64,000 nt of DNA from Puffinus mauretanicus (taxonomy: Eukaryota; Chordata; Aves; Procellariiformes; Procellariidae): positions 372,001-436,000 of the forward strand of contig JAJKFH010000115.1 of assembly GCA_023333565.1 (NCBI GenBank), written 5' to 3'. The notes below the pieces were generated by a model. That model was not told the DNA's origin. It did no database searches and saw nothing but the letters and a program-made list of their open reading frames with translations. A program made the translations under genes and the position numbers. Positions 51,501 through 58,600 of the stretch are shown in pieces; position 1 is the stretch's first letter; every line of letters starts with the position of its first letter.

Positions 51501-54500
51501 AGGAGCTAGGAGTGATGTGCTTTGTGATTTGTTTTGTGTGAAACAGAGGAGACAGTGTGTGGGATCCCGGCTGGAAATGCTATAGACTTAAAACTCAGAA
51601 TCTAAATCTGGGGTCTCAGTGTGTGCTTGGGAACAATCCCACAGTTCAAAGTAGCATGTAGTGTAGAAATAAGGTCCTCGGACTCTTCTGGAAAGTGCTC
51701 TTCCAAGTTCTTGCACAAACTGTTTTTGTTTTACTTGTTTTATTTCTAGCTGCTTAATTGCTATGGTAACTTACTCCATCTTCCTGTCTTCCCAGCTTCT
51801 AATCAGATCTGCCATCTTAGGAATTAGCCTGTCTTGGGAGAAAGCCATGTTTTGGAGCAAGATTGATTCCACCACCCCCCCCACTTTTCACTGATCTTTG
51901 ATTCTTCTTGACTTTGATTAATACTACTCACGGATGTACACTGTCACAAAGCCACGAGATGGTAGTACCTCATACGTTCTCCTTTTGGTTCCTTGCCACC
52001 GAAACAGGTGTCTTCCTCCCTGATACAAAATTTTCCTAGCACCAGCTTTGCCTGTTGACCTTGATCCATACATAGGGCACTAACCTTTCCATTGAACAGT
52101 GCTGCCTTGCCTTAGATCATCCGTGATCCCCTACCTCTTCTCTACCATTACCTGTCCCTGCCCATCTCATCCTTTATAAGGATTGCCTGACTGTGCCCCA
52201 CTATGCTATTCTCTTGTACCTGTTTAATGTCTCTTCTTCCTCCACATGGATATAATTTGCCTGGAGCCTAGAATTTGCTCCTTTTTCTTATTAGCTCAGG
52301 TTTGACTTCTGATGGAGGAAGCTTGTTTTGAGAATTACCCACTTCACTGTGACTACAGATCCAGCCAAGGGTGCAGTTCTGGGTAATATAGGGATCAAGA
52401 TTTTGCCACTGCTGTTGTGGCATATACCTGTAAGAGTCTTGCTTTGTTTGTTTGTTTAATTACAGCATTACCCCAGCCTGAGAACTAATTTACCAAGCAG
52501 AGCTGCCTGCAGGCACTGCAGTACCAGTTGCTGATAGCCCCAGAGATGCTGGCTGTTTGTAATTATGTGACAAGTAGACTGAAATTGTTTTTAATTGTGC
52601 TCTATGGCATAATATATGTATATATTTCTTTACTCTGAACATCTGATAGTTTAATAAAGGAGCATAACTATTCAGCCTTTTGCAGCATAGCAAGGGAGAA
52701 GTGCGTGCAGCCCTTTCTTCTTTACAAAAGTACAGAGGACCCAGTCCCTTGACTGACAGGTAGCTAAGAGAGTTTGTGGAGGCTTTTTGCCTTTGAGAAA
52801 GCCCCTCTCTATGCTCTATCCCAAAATGATTGATTAGCACCCACATCTGGAAAAGCTCCTTTTGGGGCGGACAGGAACTCGGATGCCTGTGTAGGGACCA
52901 TGCTGTTGGCAGCAAGTCGCTGATCCACTGGTGACTCAGGGTGTCTGTAGGAATAAAGGCAGGGTCTTCATTTGGCTTCTGATTTTCAGATTTCTCATTC
53001 AAGCTTTCTTTGAAAGCTAGAAGGAAAGTGGTGTGGCTACTTACATGAAAAACTGCAATTCTGGTGCCAAGTGAGAAGGAAAGTTGAGGTGTTACCAGTA
53101 ATGCATGAGACGGTAAGCCATCCAGCTATTTACTAGGGTGGCTGTTCCCTTAAGAGCCACGCAAACTTCTGTACCTGTGGTGCTTGTACAGTCCCCAAGG
53201 GCATGTTACACCATGAAGATAACTGCAAGGAGGGTTTGACTTTCAGTTGGCAACATGTCCTTTCCCATGGAGAACTGCAGCTGAGCCTGTAACACGCCCA
53301 GGTGGACTTCCAAGGGCAGCTCTTGAGGGAGTTGTGTTATCTTTGTTATTGTAAATGTGCTGTGGACTATGAAGTCCAGGTGAAAGTATGCTTTGTGCCT
53401 GACTTCATGCTCTCACTGTGTCATCTTACATCTTCCCCACAGAGGCAGAGCAGCAGTGTGGCTCTCATAGGTGTGCTGTCCTACTTAGCTAAAGCTGGAG
53501 GGGGGAGATGCTTAGAGGAAAGGCATGTAGGAAAGATGGCTCCTGTCTGATATTTTAAACCTTGAGTTGTTCACATTAGTGAATATTTTCAGTTGCACTG
53601 TGTACAGGTGGCAGTTTACAGAGGTGCAAGCTGCAGGCTGTTGGGGTGCACTGTGCTTGTTGAGATCTGAGTCCATTTGTGCTCGTGGATTTTTGCAATT
53701 GATTTCTTAAAACTATGTATTTTGAGCAAGGTATTTATGAGAAGGTTTAGTCAGACTCAACAGAAACAGAAAAATCTTGTAGCATGAGTCAAGTCCCTTT
53801 CAGTGTTCATCCACTTTGGTCAGACCCTGGCTCCTTTGGTTGCTGGTATCCTGTCTGTGGAAGAGCTCCCGCTCATTAGTGAACTTTTTGGATTACTTTT
53901 ATTCTCTCACACTGATTAATGGCCCAGCTTTGTTAAGAGCTGGTGCTTCTCCACTTCACAGAGCTAAATTGTGCTAGGCTAGCACCAGGGTTGTCACAGT
54001 CTCGGGATCATGAGGATTGATAGCGTCGGCATTATGAGCTTTACTGCTCTTCCGTGGCTCAACTCTCAAACCGAATGAGTCCTCTGGCAGGAATTCCAGG
54101 TCCTTAAACTGGCAAGTGCTCCTTGCAATCCTTTTTTGTGACTAAACTCAGGCTTCCTCGAGTCTGAAGTTACCCTACTCGTCCTAAAGAACCATCTGCT
54201 TCGAAATAGTGGAGATGAGTGCATCAGGAGGTGTGGGTACCTCTCATGTCAGAATGCCAGTATCTTCAGTAGTCCCAGGAAAAAAAACAAACAGCTGCAC
54301 TGGATGCGTGATGGACACGGGTGCAGCAGTGTTTCCTCTGCAACTCTAGCCTGAAATGTCACTGGATTTGGAAAAACTCTAATTTCTTAATGGCTAGTGG
54401 TTTACATTAATAGCAGCTTGATTCAGACCTTGAACACAAGGTGCTGAATATCCTAGGTCAAATTTCAGTCTGATCCTAAATGGCCCATCTGTAACACTAG

Positions 54501-55330
54501 CGAACATCAGGTACCAGAATTTGAGCAAGTGGAGGACAAGCTCTCTGCTTGTTATCCTTTTAATTGTTAGTGACTTAAGGACTTCCTAACCCAGAAGGTG
54601 CATCTTCATATTGTGTTTATTAGCCACTCTTGAACTCATTTGTTTAATCTCTTTGAAACCATGTGTTACCACAGCAGAGAATTCCACAATTTTTAGAAAT
54701 GTTGAATGAAAAAGTAGTGGGGTTTTTTTCTTAAAGCTGCTCATCACTGGAATAATGTTTTCTCTAGAAAATTGCGCTTCAGCTGACATAAATATCTGAC
54801 TTGTCTTACTACCAAGGAATGTCTACCTCATGGCAAGTTCTCCCTAGGTTCTGTGTTATCAGTTCACAGCAAACGGAAGTTTTGCAATGGTTTCAGTCAC
54901 ATACATTGAATTACCCACTTGAATGAAAAATACACCCAGTACCTCTTATTCACTTGGTATACACTCAGTTGTGTTTTCTATTGTCCCCACCATTTTATTT
55001 TGTCACTGACTTTGTTTTTTACATGATAGTGCTGCTATAAGAGTTGTCTTCCAGGAGCAGCATATATAAAATTACATACTAGGCCAATAATTAGGCCTAG
55101 TTAAAAAGAAAAAAAGTCTTCAGAGGGTTGTTTATGTCAGGGTTTTTTTTTTACTCTGCAAATTTGCATTTTTCTCTCACTTCTTTTATCTGTCTCCTCC
55201 TTGCAGCATTAGCCACTATGTGCTGGTGATGTCGTTGACCATATTTATGATGCTGATGAATGGACTGGCCCAGCTGCTAACTACAAAGAGACTTGAACTT
55301 CCCAGAAGGACTAAGCACCATTCCACGTGA
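9454..55330 (+). CDS. PIGN: PIGN, C-terminal half: GPI ethanolamine phosphate transferase 1 (spliced, 17 exons, 5' part outside window)
   Basis: PIGN is an ER membrane enzyme that transfers ethanolamine phosphate from phosphatidylethanolamine to the first mannose of the GPI anchor precursor. The window encodes its last 540 residues in 17 exons: 9454-9532, 11756-11938, 15244-15380, 17411-17510, 17638-17730, 19135-19226, 23670-23781, 29548-29656, 33458-33560, 35997-36099, 38260-38346, 41041-41096, 41574-41649, 42971-43044, 45938-45980, 47718-47770 and 55207-55330. Identification rests on stretches I recognise from vertebrate PIGN, such as [38 protein letters not shown] and [16 protein letters not shown]. 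The product is a run of hydrophobic segments, as expected for the membrane PigN domain. The luminal phosphodiesterase domain with its metal-binding residues is not in the window. All phases match and there is no internal stop. Compared with the human protein from memory, no exon of this half appears to be missing. Confidence 0.96.
11756..11938 (+). CDS. PIGN: PIGN exon b (residues 27-87)
   Basis: The acceptor is CTCTAG and the donor GTAGGT, phase 0 at both ends. It encodes 61 residues including [18 protein letters not shown], among the best conserved PIGN stretches, followed by the first membrane segment (about [20 protein letters not shown]) and a polar linker ending TVQTNNK. The following intron (11939-15243) is AT-rich. 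It contains an unexplained 166-codon open frame at 12110-12610 with exon-like edges, covered under findings, and a T-rich tract at 14475-14499. Confidence 0.97.
14475..14499. repeat. T-rich tract (single A interruption)
   Basis: This is a low-complexity thymine run in the intron after exon b, broken by one A. I see no associated retrocopy. Confidence 0.8.
15244..15380 (+). CDS. PIGN: PIGN exon c (residues 88-132, then two bases of a Glu codon)
   Basis: The acceptor is TTTTTCAG and the donor GTAAGT. It encodes two hydrophobic segments around [20 protein letters not shown] and a [11 protein letters not shown] end that matches human PIGN. The donor splits the final Glu codon (phase 2). A second acceptor with the same TTTCAG/GAAT context lies 29 bases upstream; only the downstream one keeps the frame, so I chose that start. 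The next intron (15381-17410) carries the CR1 copy at 16072-17066. Confidence 0.97.
16072..17066 (+). mobile_element. CR1 LINE, 5'-truncated, reverse-transcriptase C-terminal part and 3' end
   Basis: This is a non-LTR retrotransposon fragment inserted in sense orientation in a PIGN intron. It starts inside ORF2 at the [14 protein letters not shown] motif. The catalytic FADD box is intact at 16177-16188. The frame continues through [53 protein letters not shown] and [16 protein letters not shown] to a stop at 16978-16980. A one-base loss near 16395 and a one-base gain near 16515 shift and then restore the frame. The tail is two copies of the 8-bp ATTCTATG unit (17050-17065), typical of CR1 3' ends. 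It lacks the endonuclease and N-terminal RT, so it is immobile. The 3' end is close to the copy at 27091-27398. Confidence 0.95.
17411..17510 (+). CDS. PIGN: PIGN exon d (residues 133-166)
   Basis: The acceptor is GAACAG and the donor GTAAGT. The first base completes the Glu codon, followed by [15 protein letters not shown] and a membrane segment around [15 protein letters not shown]. It ends in phase 0. The next intron is the smallest visible (17511-17637, 127 bases). Confidence 0.95.
17638..17730 (+). CDS. PIGN: PIGN exon e (residues 167-197)
   Basis: The acceptor is TCATTAG and the donor GTACTG, phase 0 at both ends. The 31 residues include [19 protein letters not shown], matching the human SFFYRYMLTAGL region, and end in a tryptophan/basic turn (LWVQAK). 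The following intron (17731-19134) holds nothing I recognise. Confidence 0.95.
19135..19226 (+). CDS. PIGN: PIGN exon f (residues 198-227 and part of 228)
   Basis: The acceptor is TTTTAG and the donor GTAAGA, phase 0 to phase 2. It encodes a membrane segment ending in [15 protein letters not shown], very close to the human [12 protein letters not shown] stretch. The next intron (19227-23669) contains the old CR1 at 20722-22604 and an A-rich tract at 23337-23490. Confidence 0.96.
20722..22604 (+). mobile_element. Old, degenerate CR1 LINE (ORF2 from before the RT domain to the 3' end)
   Basis: CR1 ORF2 signatures appear in order but scattered over all three frames: RELLTQL with an altered lysine run near 20732, [20 protein letters not shown] and [15 protein letters not shown] near 21060-21190, [12 protein letters not shown] and [11 protein letters not shown] near 21235-21340, [18 protein letters not shown] near 21515, [16 protein letters not shown] near 21690, and a 3' part ending NRELD near 22558. 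The catalytic FADD box is replaced by FVGN (21782-21793), so the enzyme is dead. There are many stops and frameshifts. The 3' end (TTGGACTAGACTGATCTCC, then CCTTCCAACCTCCATTCTATGA) differs from the other two copies, which suggests another, older CR1 subfamily. The 5' limit is approximate. Confidence 0.9.
23264..23283. repeat. T20 homopolymer
   Basis: This is an uninterrupted run of 20 thymines about 50 bases before an A-rich tract on the same strand. The two could pair as an imperfect inverted repeat. Confidence 0.9.
23337..23490. repeat. A/C low-complexity tract with (AAAC)n and (AACC)n stretches
   Basis: About 150 bases almost free of G and T on the + strand: A-runs, CCACCCC blocks, and short AACC and AAAC tandem units. 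Open frames through it are composition artefacts. Confidence 0.9.
23670..23781 (+). CDS. PIGN: PIGN exon g (residues 228-265)
   Basis: The acceptor is TTTTGCAG and the donor GTCAGT. The first base completes a Val codon, then [18 protein letters not shown] forms a membrane segment, followed by a charged loop [19 protein letters not shown]. The loop is diverged from human but occupies the same place (KRKDSFIKEELLVHLLQ). It ends in phase 0. The next intron (23782-29547) carries a T18 run at 24352-24369 and the CR1 fragment at 27091-27398. Confidence 0.93.
24352..24369. repeat. T18 homopolymer
   Basis: Uninterrupted thymine run in the intron after exon g. Confidence 0.9.
27091..27398 (+). mobile_element. 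CR1 LINE, 3' end fragment
   Basis: This short sense-strand CR1 fragment encodes the last part of ORF2 ([20 protein letters not shown], then [39 protein letters not shown]) with a stop at 27310-27312, then a 3' UTR and an ATTCTATG tail that decays to ATTTTATA. It is the same subfamily as the copy at 16072-17066, as the coding end and 3' UTR are nearly the same. The severe 5' truncation is typical of CR1. Confidence 0.95.
29548..29656 (+). CDS. PIGN: PIGN exon h (residues 266-301 and part of 302)
   Basis: The acceptor is TTTCTAG and the donor GTAAGA. It encodes [20 protein letters not shown] followed by [16 protein letters not shown], matching human KQGLPLMNQIISW. It ends with one base of a Val codon (phase 1). 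The following intron (29657-33457) has an unexplained 122-codon open frame on the minus strand (31043-31411) and a 15-bp tandem duplication (30989-31018). Confidence 0.96.
30989..31018. repeat. Perfect 15-bp tandem duplication
   Basis: The unit AAACTGTATATACCT occurs twice in direct succession (30989-31003 and 31004-31018) in the intron after exon h. Confidence 0.95.
33458..33560 (+). CDS. PIGN: PIGN exon i (residues 302-335 and part of 336)
   Basis: The acceptor is ATTGCAG and the donor GTACTT. It encodes [15 protein letters not shown] and [19 protein letters not shown], a hydrophobic stretch that is nearly invariant in vertebrate PIGN. The donor splits a Gly codon (phase 2), completed by the next exon to give TGYEALFP. 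If the donor is not used, the frame runs 18 codons into the intron to a stop at 33613-33615 (see findings). The following intron (33561-35996) has a short A-run (34591-34605) and nothing else I recognise. Confidence 0.97.
35997..36099 (+). CDS. PIGN: PIGN exon j (residues 336-370)
   Basis: The acceptor is CTTCAG and the donor GTAACA. One base completes Gly, then [19 protein letters not shown], nearly identical to the human stretch, and [15 protein letters not shown]. It ends in phase 0. The next intron (36100-38259) begins with a read-through frame and an AATAAA at 36166-36171; otherwise I see nothing in it. Confidence 0.97.
38260..38346 (+). CDS. PIGN: PIGN exon k (residues 371-399), followed by a U12-type donor
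   Basis: The acceptor is TCTTTCCAG, phase 0. The 29 residues include [20 protein letters not shown], matching human [19 protein letters not shown]. The exon ends SFFF immediately before GTATCCTTTT. That donor is poor for the major spliceosome but matches the minor-spliceosome consensus. Confidence 0.95.
38347..41040 (+). other. PIGN: U12-type (minor spliceosome) GT-AG intron of PIGN
   Basis: The donor at 38347 reads GTATCCTTTT, matching the U12 consensus RTATCCTTT at every position. Near the 3' end, TTTTCCTTAAAT (41021-41032) matches the U12 branch-site consensus TTCCTTAAC in 8 of 9 positions. The putative branch A (41029/41030) lies about 10-11 bases before the AG at 41039-41040, the short spacing typical of this class. 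There is no long polypyrimidine tract at the acceptor. The intron is phase 0. An imperfect duplication of a CTACTTTAATCTAA..TTGAATGTA block occurs near 39590-39655. Confidence 0.9.
39590..39655. repeat. Imperfect tandem duplication
   Basis: Two diverged copies of a roughly 30-40 base block (ACTACTTTAATCTAACACTTGAATGTA and a second version with a small insertion) lie side by side inside the U12-type intron. Confidence 0.7.
41041..41096 (+). CDS. PIGN: PIGN exon l (residues 400-417 and part of 418)
   Basis: The acceptor is ACATCTAG (U12 intron) and the donor GTAAAT. It encodes [18 protein letters not shown], matching human [18 protein letters not shown]. It ends with two bases of a Ser codon. 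The short following intron (41097-41573) holds nothing notable. Confidence 0.97.
41574..41649 (+). CDS. PIGN: PIGN exon m (residues 418-443)
   Basis: The acceptor is TTTCTCTAG and the donor GTTAGT. The first base completes Ser, then [20 protein letters not shown] and LLVLK, matching human [20 protein letters not shown]. It is a membrane segment and ends in phase 0. The following intron (41650-42970) is AT-rich with no recognised element. Confidence 0.97.
42971..43044 (+). CDS. PIGN: PIGN exon n (residues 444-467 and part of 468)
   Basis: The acceptor is TTAAACAG and the donor GTACAG. It encodes [20 protein letters not shown] then LSSK, matching human [24 protein letters not shown]. The last two bases start a Ser codon. 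The following intron (43045-45937) has a GC-richer patch around 43660-44150 with long open frames on both strands, and a T23 run at 44764-44786. Confidence 0.97.
44764..44786. repeat. T23 homopolymer
   Basis: Uninterrupted run of 23 thymines, the longest homopolymer I see in the window. On the minus strand it would read as a poly(A) tail, but I recognise no retrocopied gene beside it. Confidence 0.9.
45938..45980 (+). CDS. PIGN: PIGN exon o (residues 468-482), 43-base micro-exon
   Basis: The acceptor is a long T tract then CTTTGCAG, and the donor is GTAAGT. The first base completes Ser, then [14 protein letters not shown], identical to the human stretch as I remember it. It is one membrane segment and ends in phase 0. 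The following intron is 45981-47717, with an A19 run at 47180-47198. Confidence 0.97.
47180..47198. repeat. A19 homopolymer
   Basis: Uninterrupted adenine run followed by a purine-rich GAAAGAGAA stretch in the intron after exon o. Confidence 0.9.
47718..47770 (+). CDS. PIGN: PIGN exon p (residues 483-499 and part of 500)
   Basis: The acceptor is TTTCCTAG and the donor GTACAG. It encodes [17 protein letters not shown], identical to the human segment. It ends with two bases of a Ser codon. The intron that follows is the largest visible (7436 bases). Confidence 0.97.
47908..47953. repeat. 46-bp perfect alternating purine-pyrimidine tract
   Basis: Every step from 47908 to 47953 alternates purine and pyrimidine, mixing GC/GT/CA steps with a TATATAT end. 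Such tracts can adopt left-handed Z-DNA; the AT-rich end lowers the likelihood locally. Confidence 0.9.
48631..48664. repeat. 34-bp perfect alternating purine-pyrimidine tract, CpG-containing
   Basis: It alternates without a break from GCATACATGC through ACACGCGTGCACGCGTAT. The four CpG steps in the core make it a stronger Z-DNA candidate than the tract 0.7 kb upstream. Confidence 0.9.
49835..49876. repeat. Polypyrimidine (T-rich) tract
   Basis: T-runs of 9 to 14 bases are separated by single C or CC, followed by GTAGC. It is low-complexity sequence in the last intron. Confidence 0.8.
55207..55330 (+). CDS. PIGN: PIGN exon q, terminal coding exon (residues 500-540 and stop)
   Basis: The acceptor is CCTTGCAG. 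One base completes Ser, then [20 protein letters not shown] and [12 protein letters not shown], matching human [28 protein letters not shown]. This is the final membrane segment, followed by a short basic tail ending KHHST and a TGA stop at 55328-55330. The tail after TTK is diverged from human, as expected. Confidence 0.97.
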
Positions 55331-55600
55331 TAAAGCGATAAATCTTCCTGCCTTGTTCCCATCCTCAGGCTTCCTCTGAACCAACCTCCACCTCTGGAAT
55401 GTAAATATAAGTTAACGGACTAGAGTGCCAAAATCCCATCCAGGGATCAGAGCGCTCTGCTGATACAGGTTAAATGCTGTCCCGTGACTGAAATTTGCAT
55501 TTGGAGATTGCCATTTAGACATCAATGGGGCTAAAAAAGCCTCAGCTTTATTCTCCAAGTGTACATATTTCTTGAAAATAAAAACAGCAACAAAGTTCTT
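55331..55600 (+). other. PIGN: PIGN 3' UTR (short form; end approximate)
   Basis: This is untranslated sequence from the stop codon to the expected cleavage zone after the AATAAA at 55577. The 3' end is inferred, not observed. Confidence 0.7.
55577..55582 (+). terminator. PIGN: PIGN polyadenylation signal AATAAA
   Basis: Canonical hexamer 247 bases after the stop codon. A G/T-rich stretch (GGGGGTTTTTTTTGGTTG) follows at about 55628-55646, as expected for the downstream element. Another AATAAA at 56709-56714 could serve a longer form but has weaker surroundings. Confidence 0.8.
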
Positions 55601-58600
55601 TTTAAAACAAATAGGCAGCCATCTTTTGGGGGTTTTTTTTGGTTGTTATAACTTGTCTGCCAGCTGTTTCTCACACACATGCTCACTCTCATTAGGAGTC
55701 TGCAAAGTCCTAGCTTCATTTCATGTCTCGCATAAGCATCTCACAGACTAAAGCATAAATGAAATCAGTCTGGGCAGATCACTGATTTGTATGTTGCCAA
55801 TGTGGCATATGCATTTGAATATCTCTGAAACTGGCTACGCTTTTTGCAAGCTGTGTCAATGTACGTGTGAGAATATGTTGAGGCAGGTTAAGACTGGTAC
55901 GCTGTGAGGCTGTTGCTTGTAAGACAACAGATTTTAGCTAACCTCGGTGTGAACTGCTGCTGCTGACTGTGCTCTCCTGCTGCCTCCTGTGCTTGGGTGA
56001 GCTGAGCATACCTGAGTATGCCAGCTCAGGTAATTGATCCAAATGAAAAGGAACCCAATTAAAGAATTGTAAAATAGCATTCAGACAGATTCCCTGGTTC
56101 AGCTCGTGACGGGGCGGGCAGGAAGGTTAGGGCTGGTTGTTTCAGTGGCAGCCCAGAGTTAGATCAGCATCAAGAGGTCATGAAGCTGCAGCTGGAGCTG
56201 GTGGTTTGCATAGAGTGATGCGACGTGGAGACTTTTTTCTTTTCTTTCCCTGTTTTCCTTTCCACTTGTGTTCTGCTCCTGATTACAAGCGTCCGCCTAG
56301 GTAATGGCTGCACCATGAATCAAACGCAGACACAAATCCCCTGGTTGTACACTGTTTACAAGTGAGAGCAAAGAGCCAGGGTGCTTAGAGGCTCTGCTGT
56401 TGTGGGTGCTCCTGGGAACCCAATAACTGTAAATACATTGCATGAGGCTTTGAGATAGACTTGTAACTTTGTAGCCCTTTCAAACAGCAAGTATCAGCTT
56501 CCCTACCACTAGCCCACAGCTGATTAAGTAGCACAAACTACAGTACCCACCTACACCTCAATGCTTCATTGCTCCCTGAAGTCATCTGTTGCAAGAATTA
56601 AACAAAAATTGTATCTCCTGAAGCAAAAATTGTATCTCCTGCTCAGCAGGAGGCCTGCACAGAGCTAGGTGTCCTGCCTTTGAAACAGCTTTTTCCATCC
56701 ACACCATCAATAAAAGTGCTTTTAAAGCAGATCCCTTTGCACAGTGAAGGAAGCGAGTGAAAGAAAAAACTTCCTTTTTTCTGTGCTATTGTATGATGGC
56801 ATCACTAAAAGTTGTGCTATGTAATATCCTTGTGTCACACTCCCAGGGCTTTCTATCTGGGCGCTGATACATGTGGTACGTGATGCTGGCAGCCAAGGCT
56901 AGACATTGGTCATGAGGGCTGCTCCAATACTCTTTCCAGCCATCTGGCGTTTGGCCGTGGTCACACGTCTGTTTAATGCTCTGGAAACTCGTCATTCCTC
57001 TGCAGGAAGTTTGGCTGGGGGAAACCAGTCACAAACCTCCATCTGATTGTTGAGCGCTAGAAAAATATTTTATCATGGGCCTGCAGTCGTCTGTGCAGCT
57101 TTGGAGTGCCTCTTAAGAGCGTCTGAGCACTGGAGAGGGAGTCATTTTTCCACTAGGTAGTGGTCCGGTGGTCCTACTGGGCATGTTGCTAGCACAGCTG
57201 GCCTATATACAGACTATACCTGCAGGCTTGCGTGCCGGAAGGCGGGCACGTGCCCACTGCTGGTAGTCATACCATACAGCCAAGGCAAGGAGCAACCATG
57301 AGCAGGTGGAAAGTTGCTGCCACCGCAGAGACTATGTGTAGGCATGGGAATCTGCCACGCTTGTTCTCCTTCCAGTGAGTCTCTGCTATGGAGAGCTATC
57401 CCCACCTCAGCCCCACTCTACAGGGTGCACTATATCATTGCAGGGGACTGTATCATCAGCTTTGTGTGACCTACATGATGGCTTGAGACCTCTGTCTACA
57501 GCGCTGTCATTTCAGTACACACAGCTATAGGCATTGAGCCTCCCAGCCTCCATTGCTGGAGCGACTTATTTGGAAAACTACTGTTTGTAGAGCAAATTCA
57601 CTGATGGGAACAGCTGAACAGCTGGTGTTGGTGTGATGTGAAGGAATTGACTGAAAAAGTAGGAGCATGGGACCCACAGGGCTGCCACCCTGAAGGCACA
57701 TCTTCTGCAGGCATGTCAAAACTGCATGTCATCTATGACAAGACCAAGTGGATGTCCCACCTACCAAGTGAAAACACTGGAGGTGCGTACTGTCTGGTGC
57801 TGCAGGCTCCCCGGGAGAATGTACACGGGAGCTCATCAGGCCTGATGTCTTTTCTTACCACAGGGGGCTGGTAAGAAAACAGCCTCTTACCCCACTGCGT
57901 CTGGTGCTGTTCATCTATGGTAGTAGGAATAATCCATGTACTCTGGTATGCAGGCAAGTGGAAATGGCTGTACAAAGTACGACCTGCATCAATTACTCTT
58001 TCAGCTTATGGCTTCCATAGTGTCTCTTTCCACAAAGTAGGTTTTGGTTTTTTACATCCATTCTTGTAAGAGCAGAAAGGGGACGATGAACACGGGGGAA
58101 CATTTGCAACACGCGCATTGCTTTTTCCCCAGTGCTGCTCCGCAGGGGTCTGTTCTTGTTTGCCATTTGCTCTGGTTGGGCCATAGTGGTAGCAACCTTA
58201 GCTGACCTTTCCCTTTCCCCTTCTGGTCCCTCGCATCTCTGTGCCATTTGTGAAGTCAGTTTCTAGCCGAGGCCGCGGGAGTGCTGGAGAGCAGCTCTTG
58301 TGGAGAGGCAGGATTGGCTGTGCTATTCCCGTGTCTCCCCAGGGGAGGCTCTTGCCGGAGTCTTGGCCCGCACTTTTGGGTTTACTCCAGCACAGGGAGG
58401 TGTCAAAAATTCTCCCACTCAGCTACTTTACACAGCCCCATGGGGTGTGTGACAAAGTCGACTCTTCACTCCCACGGATGCGTGTTCCTCTCCTTTCCAG
58501 AAACAAATGTCATCAGCAATAAAAAGTCCTCCCCAAACGTAGGAGCTAAGGTAGGGAATAAAATTTTGTACTCAGCTGAGTTTAAGCTTTCTTTTCCTCT

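Larger units (their letters stand above)
47771..55206 (+). other. Last PIGN intron (7.4 kb), no recognised gene or transposon
   Basis: The intron starts GTACAG and ends CCTTGCAG. It contains two perfect purine-pyrimidine alternating tracts near its 5' end, a pyrimidine-rich tract at 49835-49876, and a 170-codon minus-strand open frame at 52490-53002 with no family resemblance. I recognise no CR1 copy in it. Confidence 0.85.

Noticed and set aside
56709..56714. AATAAA as the main PIGN polyadenylation signal
   Set aside because: It is 1.4 kb after the stop and lacks a clear G/T-rich downstream element. The signal at 55577 is closer and better supported, so this is at most an alternative site.
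56780..58000. Cluster of short minus- and plus-strand frames that might be a decayed DNA transposon or pseudogene
   Set aside because: I compared the translations with transposase and nuclease motifs I know (for example Harbinger type) and found no convincing match or terminal inverted repeats.
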